45,403 nucleotides of DNA. Origin: [Clostridium] ultunense DSM 10521. GTDB lineage: Bacteria; Bacillota; Clostridia; Tissierellales; Tepidimicrobiaceae. Below the pieces are notes generated by a model. It made no database searches. It saw nothing but the letters and a program-made list of their open reading frames with translations, and was not told the DNA's origin. The position numbers were made by a program, and so were the translations under genes. The stretch lies in the NCBI RefSeq assembly GCF_000511955.1, contig NZ_AZSU01000006.1, positions 138,373 through 183,775 of the forward strand. Direction: 5' to 3'. Within the stretch, counting starts at the first letter, position 1. Each line of letters opens with the position of its first letter. This document shows positions 1 to 8,521 of this stretch, in pieces.

Positions 1-126
1 AAGCTAAATATTGGAGTTTATATGTATAATGGGGAATTTGCTGGAGTATATACTAGAATAAGTAGGGAGAACATTATATTTGGAAGAGAAGGATATTTTA
101 GTATACCTAATATGCTAGTAAGATAG
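1..126 (+). CDS. 3' end of an unidentified protein (partial)
   Basis: The window opens inside a reading frame that runs 41 codons from base 1 to a TAG at 124-126. The visible tail contains NIGVYMYNGEFAGVYTRIS and ends SIPNMLVR. The alternating hydrophobic and Gly pattern suggests a folded C-terminal domain, faintly reminiscent of circularly permuted ATP-grasp ligases of the glutathionylspermidine-synthase type, but this is a weak impression and no function is assigned. The start and most of the protein lie outside the window. That it is coding rests on an open frame with sensible composition up to the window edge. Confidence 0.45.
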   Translation, partial: KLNIGVYMYNGEFAGVYTRISRENIIFGREGYFSIPNMLVR

Positions 127-206
127 CGATACAATAGAATAATAATAACTAGTATGTTATAATACTTCTAAAATAAGTAAGTATATATAATAAAATAGCC
201 GTTTCT

Positions 207-256
207 TGAACCGATTCCCAAAAGTGGACCAAAATCTAACTAATGGGGTCGGTTCA
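207..256. repeat. imperfect inverted repeat, possible IS-end remnant or terminator
   Basis: TGAACCGATTCCC at 207-219 pairs imperfectly with GGGGTCGGTTCA at 245-256, about 25 nt apart. Read on the minus strand, it contains GACCCCATTAGTTAG and TTGGTCCACTTTTGGG, which resemble terminal sequences of IS3/IS150-type elements. No transposase fragment is visible nearby. A long-loop terminator for the upstream partial gene is the alternative, but the T tract is poor. Confidence 0.3.
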
Positions 257-511
257 TCTTTATGCTGCTTTTTATATACCTTTCATAAATTTATTGCGCA
301 TACCTGTGATTTTAATTCGAATTCATCCAGAAGATGAATATGTTTTTACAAATGAAAAAGAAATTAAGAAAATAGAAAACTATAAAATATTGTTAATATT
401 TAGACAATATAATTATAGTTGATATTAAGTAATTCAGTTAAAATTGCAAAGATATTGAAATAAAATTAAATAAATATATGTGTGCTAATTATAAAAAAAT
501 TCTAATAAGTG

Positions 512-540
512 TTGAATAAATATTGGATTTATGGTATTAT
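512..540 (+). promoter_or_regulatory. putative sigma-A promoter
   Basis: A TTGAAT -35 (512-517) and a TATTAT -10 (535-540) are separated by exactly 17 nt. This is the best housekeeping-type promoter upstream of the small membrane-protein genes and would give a 5' leader of roughly 165 nt. It is judged only by match to consensus in a very AT-rich background. Confidence 0.35.
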
Positions 541-714
541 TCAATTGTTAAATATTTTATTATTTTTAAAGGATACTTAATTAAAAATTAATATTCAGGA
601 TTTTAATCTCTTAAACTAATGGAATATGTTAATTTAAAGAAACAAAATGCGCCACACTATGTGAAATAATAAACAAACTAATAGTATTTTGAATAATTAA
701 GGGGGTTAGAAACT

Positions 715-882
715 ATGATTAAAAATGCATTATCTCTTTTATTACTAATTTCTACAGGGATATATTTGATCTATCAATCTATTGTTACCAGTAATAATAA
801 TGTATTGATAAACTTTTTAATAATTGGTATATTATTGTTTTACCTAACAGGAGTTTATTCTCATATTAAAGAAATTAAATAA
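715..882 (+). CDS. small two-helix membrane protein (55 aa)
   Basis: A 55-codon gene starts at ATG 715, 7 nt after the strong ribosome-binding site AAGGGGG. The product is almost entirely hydrophobic. It has an N-terminal helix (about residues 4-22), a short polar NNN turn, a second helix (about 31-48) and a basic tail. It lies 29 nt upstream of the next small membrane protein and is probably co-transcribed with it and with the gene at 1272. No family is recognised. The clean RBS and membrane topology support a real gene, perhaps a subunit of the complex formed by its neighbours. Confidence 0.6.
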   Translation: MIKNALSLLLLISTGIYLIYQSIVTSNNNVLINFLIIGILLFYLTGVYSHIKEIK

Positions 883-911
883 ATGCATACATACATAAGG
901 AGTAGATTGCT

Positions 912-1259
912 ATGAGTAAAGATTTCAAGGTATTAATTGCCGCATTAGTTGGAACAGTTGCCACTTATTTTTTAAATGTCACTTTAAATATTAATCCTAT
1001 GGCAGCTTCAGGATTGGTAGGATTAGTATCCTTTTTTCTTTTACCTAAGGATTTAGCCTTAGTAACTTATACGGCATCTTTTGCAGGCATGTCTTCTTCT
1101 GCAATCTTGACTAATTATTTAATGGCTATTTTAGCTGGATTATTAGTAGGTATTATATTTATGCTAGTACAGGCTGTTTTTAATGGGTATGGAGGTAAAC
1201 TAGGAACTATTGCAGCTTTGTCTGTATTAATTACTTTAGGAATTTTTAAATTGTTTTAA
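912..1259 (+). CDS. small multi-pass membrane protein, GGKLGT paralog 1
   Basis: This is a 115-residue integral membrane protein with about four predicted transmembrane helices and a short polar motif NGYGGKLGT near residues 91-99, before the last helix. The start follows an AAGGAG ribosome-binding site. The next gene encodes a related protein with the same GGKLGT motif at the equivalent place, so the two are tandem paralogs that may form a hetero-oligomer. The pattern of hydrophobic helices and a Gly-rich loop fits a small channel or transporter subunit, but I do not recognise the family and assign no substrate. Confidence 0.7.
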   Translation: MSKDFKVLIAALVGTVATYFLNVTLNINPMAASGLVGLVSFFLLPKDLALVTYTASFAGMSSSAILTNYLMAILAGLLVGIIFMLVQAVFNGYGGKLGTIAALSVLITLGIFKLF

Positions 1260-1271
1260 GGAGGCAGATAT

Positions 1272-1703
1272 GTGGATAAGGTAATGGTTTTTAAAATATT
1301 TATTATGGTAATATTAGGAGGAGTTTCTACTTTCTATATAAATCATAAATTGAAAAAGGGTCCAGTATTTGCTTCTGCAATAGTGACCTTTTTTAGTGGT
1401 ATAGTCTTACCTTTTTTATTTAAGGATTCTGGTTTGACTATGGCTGCGGCTACTGCTGCTGGCTCTTATATAGGGATGTCGGGAAAAGAGCAGATCCAAA
1501 ATTCTATGGAAATTATAGTAGCATCTATTTTTTTAAGTACACTATTTGTTATTTCAAATGATGTTTTTATAGGAATAGGAGGAAAACTTGGGACAATGGC
1601 TTGCATTTCAGTTATGGCACTATATGGTATAAAAACACTTTCTGGCAATATTATGTTTAAAGGGAATGGAAAGCCTAAGGATTTGGATATTAGAAACAAT
1701 TAA
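1272..1703 (+). CDS. small multi-pass membrane protein, GGKLGT paralog 2
   Basis: A 143-residue membrane protein starts at GTG 1272 with the ribosome-binding site AAGGAGG. The overlapping ATG at 1270 runs into a stop, so GTG is the usable start. It has about four hydrophobic helices and the motif GIGGKLGTMA near residue 99, matching the preceding gene, plus a short charged tail (KPKDLDIRNN). It lies 12 nt after the upstream gene and is followed by a strong hairpin, so 715-1703 looks like a three-gene operon. Function unknown. Confidence 0.7.
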   Translation: MDKVMVFKIFIMVILGGVSTFYINHKLKKGPVFASAIVTFFSGIVLPFLFKDSGLTMAAATAAGSYIGMSGKEQIQNSMEIIVASIFLSTLFVISNDVFIGIGGKLGTMACISVMALYGIKTLSGNIMFKGNGKPKDLDIRNN

Positions 1704-1730
1704 TGTTGTTCATTCAAAATGTAAAAAGCT

Positions 1731-1795
1731 ATAACAAATCGACCTAATAGCCAATGACATCAAGTAAAATTTAGGTCGATTTGTTATATTTTATT
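1731..1795 (+). terminator. terminator after the small membrane-protein operon
   Basis: A perfect 17-bp stem (1731-1747 with 1771-1787; arms ATAACAAATCGACCTAA and its complement) with a 23-nt loop is followed by a T-rich stretch. It ends the operon and separates it from the formate dehydrogenase operon. Confidence 0.7.
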
Positions 1796-1811
1796 TTAGG
1801 TATTATTAACA

Positions 1812-1840
1812 TTGACAAATATAAACAAATAAAATAACAT
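1812..1840 (+). promoter_or_regulatory. putative promoter of the formate dehydrogenase operon
   Basis: A perfect TTGACA (1812-1817) lies 17 nt before TAACAT (1835-1840). It is located after the preceding terminator and about 145 nt before hymA. The long AT-rich leader shows no clear riboswitch. Confidence 0.45.
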
Positions 1841-1986
1841 TAAATTAATATTGTTTTAAGGTGCTTTTATAAAATGCCATTCTTGTAAAATTAATATTTT
1901 TAGCATAAAATTTTTCATTTCAATTATTTTAATATTTAAAATTTAATTTACTTCTTTATTATTATGGCAAAAAAGGAGGGTTTTGT

Positions 1987-2472
1987 ATGGAGTTTGCATT
2001 TGACTTGGAAGCAAACGAAGAAAAGTTAAAGGATTTAAAAATTTTTATGAGAGAAAACAAGAGGAAGAAGGGAGCATTGATGGCAGTCTTACATGAAGCT
2101 CAAAACTTATTCGGCTACCTTCCTATTGAAGTTCAAAAGATGATCTCAGAAGAACTTAGAATCCCCTTATCTGAAATTTATGGAGTAGCTACATTTTACT
2201 CCCAATTTTCCCTAATACCAAAAGGAGAATATAAAATAGGAGTATGTTTAGGCACTGCCTGTTATGTAAAGGGTGCTCAGGAAATATTGGATAAGGTAGA
2301 AGAATTACTGGGAATTGGTGTGGGACAAACTACACCGGATAGAAAATTCTCCATTGATGCAACTAGGTGTTTGGGAGCTTGTGGATTAGCACCAGTATTG
2401 ACCGTCAATGAAGATGTATATGGAAAGTTAAATCCTGATGATGTAAAAGAGATTATAGAGAAATATAGATAA
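1987..2472 (+). CDS. hymA: NuoE/HymA-like [2Fe-2S] subunit of NAD-linked formate dehydrogenase
   Basis: This is a 161-residue protein of the NuoE/HndA/HymA family with a helical N-terminal region and a thioredoxin-like [2Fe-2S] domain. The four cluster cysteines are the CLGTAC pair (about residues 88 and 93) and the CLGACG pair (about 128 and 132). The start ATG follows AAAAGGAGGG. In this family the subunit passes electrons between the NAD-binding flavoprotein and the iron-sulfur chain. It is the first gene of a hymA-hymB-fdhB-fdhA arrangement like that described for selenium/tungsten formate dehydrogenases of amino-acid-fermenting clostridia, so its partner here is formate dehydrogenase, not a hydrogenase. 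Cytoplasmic. Confidence 0.9.
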   Translation: MEFAFDLEANEEKLKDLKIFMRENKRKKGALMAVLHEAQNLFGYLPIEVQKMISEELRIPLSEIYGVATFYSQFSLIPKGEYKIGVCLGTACYVKGAQEILDKVEELLGIGVGQTTPDRKFSIDATRCLGACGLAPVLTVNEDVYGKLNPDDVKEIIEKYR

Positions 2473-2487
2473 TCTGGAGGTGGAAAT

Positions 2488-4377
2488 TTGAAAACCATAG
2501 GTGAATTAAATAGAATTAAAGAGGAAACATTAGAAAAAATTAGCTTAAGACAAAAAGAACAGTCTACAATATCTTTTGATCAGAAGGATATGGAGGCCCA
2601 TTTGACTCATGTTTTAGTATGTGGTGGTACAGGCTGTCACTCATCTGAAGGAGATGAAATCAGAGAGTTATTGGAAAAAAAGGTTAAGGAAAGAGGATTA
2701 GACAATATTCAGGTAACATTAACTGGTTGTTTTGGTCTTTGTGAAGCTGGCCCCAATATAGTTATATATCCAGAGGGTATATTCTATAGTCATGTGAAGT
2801 TAGAAGATGTTGATGAAATAGTAGAAGAACATTTCCAAAAAGGACATATCGTAAAAAGATTATTATACCAGGGAGCTATTGAAGAAGAGGCTATTATGCC
2901 AGTAAGTGAGGTTAATTTTTATAAAAAGCAAACAAGAGTTGCTTTAAGAAACTGTGGACTTATAAATCCAGAAGATATTGATGAATATATTGCCTTTGAC
3001 GGATATCAAGCTTTAGCTAAGGTTATAACTGAATTGACTCAAGAAGAAGTTATTGAATTTGTAAAGGAATCTAACTTAAGGGGAAGAGGTGGAGCAGGTT
3101 TCCCAGCAGGTCGAAAATGGGAAACGGCTTTTAAATATCCAGCAGATCAAAAATATGTAATATGTAATGCAGATGAAGGGGATCCAGGTGCATTTATGGA
3201 TAGATCTATCCTTGAAGGAGACCCCCATTCCGTTTTAGAGGCTATGGCTATATGTGGCTATGCAATAGGCTCAGACCAAGGCTATATCTACGTAAGGGCA
3301 GAGTATCCAATAGCTGTACACAGATTAGAAGTGGCTATAGAGCAAGCTAAGGAAAATGGGTTACTAGGCAAAAACATTCTAGGAACTGATTTTAGTTTCG
3401 ATATAGAGTTAAGGCTAGGTGCAGGAGCCTTTGTATGTGGAGAAGGAACGGCTTTAATGGAATCCATTGAAGGAAAAAGGGGAATGCCTAGAACCAAAAT
3501 CAATAGGACTGCTCATAAAGGATTATGGGGAAAGCCAACTATAATAAACAATGTAGAAACTTTTGCAAATATTCCTGCTATATTCCAAAATGGGGTAGAA
3601 TGGTTTAAAAACATTGGAACGGAAGATTCACCTGGAACAAAGGTATTTGCATTAGGAGGAAAGATAGAAAATACGGGACTTATTGAGGTACCCATGGGAG
3701 TTACATTAAGAGATATAATATATGATATAGGCGGAGGTATTCCTAAAGGAAAGGAATTTAAAGCAATTCAAACAGGAGGGCCTTCTGGTGGCTGTATACC
3801 TAAAGAATATATAGATACTCCTGTTGACTTTATTTCTTTAGCAAAATTAGGTTCTATAATGGGCTCTGGTGGAATGGTAGTAATGGACGAAGACAATTGT
3901 ATGGTAGACATTGCAAGGTTTTTCTTAGATTTTACTGTTGAGGAATCCTGTGGTAAATGTGTACCATGTAGAGAAGGAACTAAGAGAATGCTGGAAATAT
4001 TAGAAAGGATAACTAATGGAGAAGGAACACCGGAAGATTTAGATAGGCTCGAATCCTTATCTGAAACCATAACCAATGGGTCCCTATGTGGCTTAGGGCA
4101 AACAGCTGCAAACCCAGTAATATCTACTATGAAATATTTTAGAGATGAATACGAAGCTCATGTTTATGAGAAAAGATGTCCTGCAGGTTCATGTCAGGCC
4201 CTTTTACAATTCTTCATTACAGAGGACTGTATAGGTTGTACTAAATGTGCTAGAAACTGTCCTGTTTCATGTATTAGTGGCAAAGTAAAGGAAAGACATG
4301 TAATAAATACTGATGAATGTATTAAATGTGGTACATGTATGGAAGTTTGCCCGACTGGCGCTGTAATCAAGAGATAG
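2488..4377 (+). CDS. hymB: NuoF/HymB-like NAD(P)/FMN flavoprotein subunit
   Basis: This is a 629-residue diaphorase subunit. In order it has an N-terminal thioredoxin-like [2Fe-2S] domain (CGGTGC and GCFGLC), a NuoF core with the NADH/FMN-binding motif GRGGAGFPAGRKW near residue 198, a [4Fe-4S] motif SCGKCVPCREG near 487, and a C-terminal double [4Fe-4S] ferredoxin (CIGCTKCARNC, CIKCGTCMEVC). It starts at TTG 2488, supported by GGAGGTGG immediately upstream. With HymA and FdhB it transfers electrons between the formate-oxidising subunit and NAD(P). A flavin-based bifurcating mode with ferredoxin is possible for this family but cannot be read from the sequence. Confidence 0.92.
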   Translation: MKTIGELNRIKEETLEKISLRQKEQSTISFDQKDMEAHLTHVLVCGGTGCHSSEGDEIRELLEKKVKERGLDNIQVTLTGCFGLCEAGPNIVIYPEGIFYSHVKLEDVDEIVEEHFQKGHIVKRLLYQGAIEEEAIMPVSEVNFYKKQTRVALRNCGLINPEDIDEYIAFDGYQALAKVITELTQEEVIEFVKESNLRGRGGAGFPAGRKWETAFKYPADQKYVICNADEGDPGAFMDRSILEGDPHSVLEAMAICGYAIGSDQGYIYVRAEYPIAVHRLEVAIEQAKENGLLGKNILGTDFSFDIELRLGAGAFVCGEGTALMESIEGKRGMPRTKINRTAHKGLWGKPTIINNVETFANIPAIFQNGVEWFKNIGTEDSPGTKVFALGGKIENTGLIEVPMGVTLRDIIYDIGGGIPKGKEFKAIQTGGPSGGCIPKEYIDTPVDFISLAKLGSIMGSGGMVVMDEDNCMVDIARFFLDFTVEESCGKCVPCREGTKRMLEILERITNGEGTPEDLDRLESLSETITNGSLCGLGQTAANPVISTMKYFRDEYEAHVYEKRCPAGSCQALLQFFITEDCIGCTKCARNCPVSCISGKVKERHVINTDECIKCGTCMEVCPTGAVIKR

Positions 4378-4393
4378 AAATGGGAGGTTTATT

Positions 4394-5329
4394 ATGGAAA
4401 ATGTAACTCTTACTATAGATGGGAAAAAAGTAACTGTGCCTAAGGATTATTATGTCATTCAAGCTGCTAAAAAGGTAGGAATAGATATCCCAGCATTATG
4501 CTATGATCCTAATTTGGAGGTGGTTTCCGCTTGTAGGCTTTGTTTAGTGGAGATTGAGGGAAGAAAGAAATTAGAAACTTCCTGTTCTACAAAAGTAAAA
4601 GAAGGAATGGTAGTATATACTGAGTCTGAAAAGGTGGTAGCCATAAGAAGAGAAATCCTTCAATTGCTTTTAGACAACCATCCTAATGACTGTTTAACTT
4701 GTCAAAAAGCAGGGGAATGTTTGCTACAACAATATGCTTATAGATATGATGTAAAATTTAGAGAACACGATGGAGCAAGAAGACCTAACTATGTAGACAC
4801 GTCAAGCCCTTATATTTTAAAAGATGATAGCAAATGTATACTCTGTGGCAAATGTGTCAGAACTTGCTCTCAAGTACATGACAGAAAAGTCTTATCTTTT
4901 GCAGGAAGAGGATTTGATACAAGGATAGTTGCAGATGCAGATTTCTCTTTAGAAGAATCCACTTGTGTCTCCTGTAATAGGTGCGTAGTAGCATGTCCTG
5001 TAGGTGCCCTTATAGATAGGAGGGTTTTAGGAAAGACAAGAGTTTGGGATAGTGAAATAAAAAGTATAAAATGTAAAGCTTGTAATTATGGATGTAATTT
5101 TGAGGTGTTATCTAAAAAGGGTAAAAATATTGCCGTTAGGGCGAAAGCTCCTTCTGAGGGAAGACCTTTATGCTTAAAGGGAAGACTTACTACCGAATTA
5201 CTGTATGTAGATGAACCAGAAACCCCTTATAAAAAGGAAAATGGAAAGTTCGTAGGAACTAGTTGGAAGGAAGCTTTAGAGCTAGACGGTGTATTTGAAA
5301 AACTATTGGAAGAAGAGAAAAGTAAGTAG
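4394..5329 (+). CDS. fdhB: iron-sulfur electron-transfer subunit of formate dehydrogenase
   Basis: This is a 311-residue iron-sulfur protein. It has an N-terminal [2Fe-2S] domain with cysteines in LCYD, CRLC and SCS, then a NuoG-type segment HPNDCLTCQKAGEC, then two ferredoxin [4Fe-4S] motifs (CILCGKC, CVSCNRCVVACP). It ends with a degenerate start of the molybdopterin region (CKACNYGCNFEV and a short tail). It aligns along its whole length with the first part of FdhA, the next gene, but stops before the catalytic domain, so it looks like a truncated duplicate kept as an electron carrier between FdhA and HymAB. It is separated from fdhA by only a few bases. A bridging role is inferred from gene order. 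Confidence 0.85.
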   Translation: MENVTLTIDGKKVTVPKDYYVIQAAKKVGIDIPALCYDPNLEVVSACRLCLVEIEGRKKLETSCSTKVKEGMVVYTESEKVVAIRREILQLLLDNHPNDCLTCQKAGECLLQQYAYRYDVKFREHDGARRPNYVDTSSPYILKDDSKCILCGKCVRTCSQVHDRKVLSFAGRGFDTRIVADADFSLEESTCVSCNRCVVACPVGALIDRRVLGKTRVWDSEIKSIKCKACNYGCNFEVLSKKGKNIAVRAKAPSEGRPLCLKGRLTTELLYVDEPETPYKKENGKFVGTSWKEALELDGVFEKLLEEEKSK

Positions 5330-5341
5330 GAGTTGAATAAG

Positions 5342-8020
5342 ATGGCTGAAATAACCATAAATGGTAAGATGTATAATGTGGAAGACCATATTACAGTACT
5401 TGAGGCCTGTAGAAAAATAGGTATAGATATTCCAACTTTATGTTATGATGATAGACTAGAACCCCATGCTGCCTGTAGATTATGCTTAGTTGAAGTAAAG
5501 GGAAAAGGAAAGCTTGAAACTTCCTGTTCCCTTAAGGTAAGGGATGGAATGGTCATAGAAACCCATAGTGAAAAAGTAATTAATGCAAGAAAGGATATAT
5601 TAGATCTATTGTTTTCAAACCATCCAAATGATTGCCTTATTTGTGATAAATCGGGAGCATGTGATTTGCAAAATTATTGCTTTGAATATGGAGTGGAAAT
5701 GGGAACTTATGAAGGAGATAAGAAGGATTATCCTATAGATTATTCCAATCATTTTTATACCTATGACCCTAATAAATGTATCTTATGTGGTAAATGCGTT
5801 AGGGTATGTTCTGAACTACAATGTACCGATGCTATTGGACTAGAAAACAGGGGCTTCCATACTAAGGTAGTTACCCCTTTCGATATGGGATTAGCTACTT
5901 CTAATTGCGTATCCTGTGGAAACTGTGTAGCAGCATGTCCAGTAGGAGCGTTAATGCCAAAGAGGAAGGAAAAGTTTAGACTTTGGGAAGTGAAAAAAGT
6001 AAAAACTACTTGTTCCTACTGTGGCGTAGGTTGCCAGATGGAATTGTTGGTAAAAGGAGACAGGGTTGTAGGTGTAGAACCAGCAAGAGGTAAGGCCAAT
6101 AATGGGCTACTTTGTGTTAAGGGAAGGTTTGGATATCCCTTTATTAATCATCCAGACAGATTAAAAACTCCACTTATAAAGAGGAATGGCAAGTTTGAAG
6201 AAGCCAGTTGGGATGATGCATATAAATTAATAGTGAGCAAAGTAAAAGAAATAAAGGGAGAGTATGGATCAGAAGCCTTCGCAGGCCTTACTTCCGCTAG
6301 ATGTACTAATGAAGAAAACTATTTATTCCAGAAGTTATTCAGAGCAGTAATAGGAACCAATAATGTAGACCATTGTGCCCGACTCTGACATTCTTCCACC
6401 GTTGCAGGTCTTGCAACAACATTAGGAAGTGGTGCTATGACTAATAGTATTGAAGAGATACTCAATACAGACGCTATATTTGTAATTGGTTCTAATACTA
6501 CTGAAAACCATCCAGTAATAGGGACGGTTATGAAAAGAGCAATGAAAAAGGGGGCAAAACTAATAGTAGCTGATCCAAGGAGGATTGAATTAGCAGACTA
6601 TGCTGATGTATTTCTACAAATTAAGCCAGGAACTAATATAGCCCTATTAAATGGAATGATGAATGTAATTTTAGATCGCGGTTTACATGATAAGAAGTTT
6701 ATTGAAGAAAGAACGGAGAATTTTGAAGAGTTTGAAAGGGTAATGAAACAATATACTCCAGAGAGGGTTGCAGAAATATGTGGAGTAGATGAAGAAGATA
6801 TTATAAAAGCGGCCCTTATATATGCAGAAGCAGAAAAAGCAGGAATTTATTATGCCATGGGAATAACCCAACATACTACAGGAACCCATTCTGTAATGAG
6901 TATATCTAATTTAAGCTTACTTTGCGGAAATATTGGGAAAGTCTCAGCAGGAGTAAATCCATTGAGAGGACAAAACAATGTTCAAGGTGCCTGTGATATG
7001 GGTGGACTTCCAGCTGATTTACCAGGATACCAAAAGGTATTTAAACCAGAAGTCCAAGAAAAGTTTGAAGAGATGTGGAATTCAAATATTCCAAATAAAG
7101 TAGGCCTGACCATACCGGAAATATTCGATGAAGCAGAAAAGGGAGATATTAAATTTATATATATAATGGGAGAAAACCCTATGGTATCCGACCCAGATAT
7201 AAACCATGTAAGGAAAGCCTTGACTAATTTAGACTTTTTGGTGGTACAGGACATATTCTTAACAGAAACAGCAGAATTAGCTGATGTAGTACTGCCAGCA
7301 GCATCTTTTGCAGAAAAGGATGGGACTTTCACTAATACGGAGAGAAGGGTCCAAAGGGTAAGAAAAGCCATAGAACCAGTAGGTAATTCTAAACCCGATT
7401 GGCAGATATTGATGGAGTTTATGAATGGACTTGGTTACAATAAAAAATATTTACATCCTTCCGAAATAATGGAGGAAATTAGAACTGTAGTGCCCCAATA
7501 TGGAGGGATTACCTATGATAGGATAGAAAAAGAAGGTATTCAATGGCCTTGTCCAGATATAGATCATCCAGGAACCAAATATCTTCATAAAGCTGCTATA
7601 GCTAGAGGTAGAGGCCTCTTTATGGCTATAGACCATAGAGATAGTGCTGAACTGGCTGATACCCAATACCCATTTATTTTTACTACAGGAAGGGTACTAT
7701 ACCATTATCATACAAGAACTATGACGGGGCGAGTGGAAGGGTTAAACAAATTATCGCCTAAATCCTATGTAGAGATAAATGAAGTAACAGCTAATAAGTT
7801 AGGCATTTCTCACGGTGAAAAAGTAAGGCTGACTTCAAGGCGAGGTAGCATTACAACCTGGGCAAAGGTAACGGATATAATAGATGAAAATGTGCTATTT
7901 ATGCCTTTCCATTTTGCTGAGGGTGCAGCTAACTACCTTACTAATACCGAACTGGATTCTATTGCGAAGATTCCAGAATTAAAAGTAGCTGCTGTTAGAA
8001 TAGAGAAATTGGGGAGTTGA
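5342..8020 (+). CDS. fdhA: selenocysteine-containing formate dehydrogenase catalytic subunit
   Basis: One gene of 892 residues spans an in-frame TGA (6386-6388), read as selenocysteine 349 in the context HCARL-Sec-HSSTVAG, the formate dehydrogenase active site. A SECIS-like hairpin lies just 3' of the TGA. Without recoding the sequence looks like two open frames (ending 6388; restarting 6437). The N-terminus carries a [2Fe-2S] domain (Cys34, 45, 48, 62), a NuoG-like HPNDC segment, two ferredoxin [4Fe-4S] motifs and the [4Fe-4S] motif CSYCGVGCQ. Then follow the bis-pyranopterin Mo/W domain and a C-terminal dinucleotide-binding domain (GRVLYHYHTRTMTGR). It interconverts formate and CO2. The start is set at ATG 5342, which AGGAG (5328-5332) fits better than the in-frame TTG at 5333. 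Nearby tungstate uptake genes suggest W rather than Mo. Confidence 0.95.
6386..6432 (+). promoter_or_regulatory. Sec codon TGA and bacterial SECIS element
   Basis: The UGA at 6386-6388 is followed 12 nt later by a perfect 6-bp stem, GTTGCA (6401-6406) and TGCAAC (6412-6417), enclosing GGTCT. Bacterial SECIS elements lie immediately 3' of the UGA and present a GGU-type apical loop to SelB, and this loop closely resembles that of E. coli fdhF. A lower stem may form between CCAC (6396-6399) and GTGG (6429-6432). The frame stays open and homologous on both sides. Confidence 0.88.
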
Positions 8021-8024
8021 AATT

Positions 8025-8513
8025 ATGTTTAGGGTTGGGATAATTACTGCTAGTGATAAAGGTTCTATAGGAGAAAGGGAAGACATTAGTGGAAAGACTA
8101 TTAGGGAGATAGTAGAGTCAAAAGGATATAAGGTTGAAAAGTCTATAATTCTTCCTGATGATGAAAAAACCATTTTAGATGAGATGATATATATGGCTGA
8201 TGAATTAAAAGTAGATTTAATCCTAACTACAGGAGGAACTGGATTTAGTACAAAAGATGTAACTCCTGAAGCTACTATTAAAGCCTGTGATAGGATGGCC
8301 AACGGTATAGCTGAGGCTATTAGATACTATAGCCTTGGCATTACCCAACGTGCAATGCTATCTAGAGCAGTTTCAGGAATAAGGGGAGAAACTTTGATAA
8401 TAAATCTTCCTGGAAGTCCTAAGGCAGTCAAAGAATCCTTAGAATATATAATGGATAGTCTTCACCATGGTTTAGAAATACTAACAGGCCAAACTGGCGA
8501 TTGTGCTAGGTAG
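8025..8513 (+). CDS. mogA: molybdopterin adenylyltransferase family protein
   Basis: This is a 162-residue MogA/MoaB-type protein. It opens with the family pattern VGIITASDKGSIGEREDISG and carries the conserved TTGGTGFSTKDVTPEAT loop (about residues 67-84) and the NLPGSPKAV motif near the C-terminus. The family adenylylates molybdopterin before metal insertion by MoeA. It starts 4 nt after fdhA and is followed 8 nt later by mobA, so it belongs to the formate dehydrogenase operon. MogA and MoaB are hard to separate by sequence, but the role in cofactor maturation is clear. Confidence 0.88.
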   Translation: MFRVGIITASDKGSIGEREDISGKTIREIVESKGYKVEKSIILPDDEKTILDEMIYMADELKVDLILTTGGTGFSTKDVTPEATIKACDRMANGIAEAIRYYSLGITQRAMLSRAVSGIRGETLIINLPGSPKAVKESLEYIMDSLHHGLEILTGQTGDCAR

Positions 8514-8521
8514 GTGAAAAT

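Larger units (their letters stand above)
127..714. other. gene-poor AT-rich intergenic stretch
   Basis: This stretch of about 590 nt has no convincing gene. It holds an imperfect inverted repeat (207-256), a weak open frame of about 59 codons from ATG 243 without a ribosome-binding site, and a plausible sigma-A promoter at 512-540 that could serve the small membrane-protein genes from 715. The rest is very AT-rich, with multiple stops in all frames. It may be decayed mobile-element or gene remnant DNA. Confidence 0.5.

Noticed and set aside
243-422. Short open frame of about 59 codons in the gene-poor region
   Set aside because: No ribosome-binding site, its start lies inside an inverted repeat, and no recognisable domain; could be a decayed gene but not supported.
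6388-6437. FdhA as two separate genes or a frameshifted pseudogene
   Set aside because: The frame is the same on both sides of the TGA, the motif around it is the Sec active site and a SECIS-like hairpin follows, so one selenoprotein gene is the better reading.
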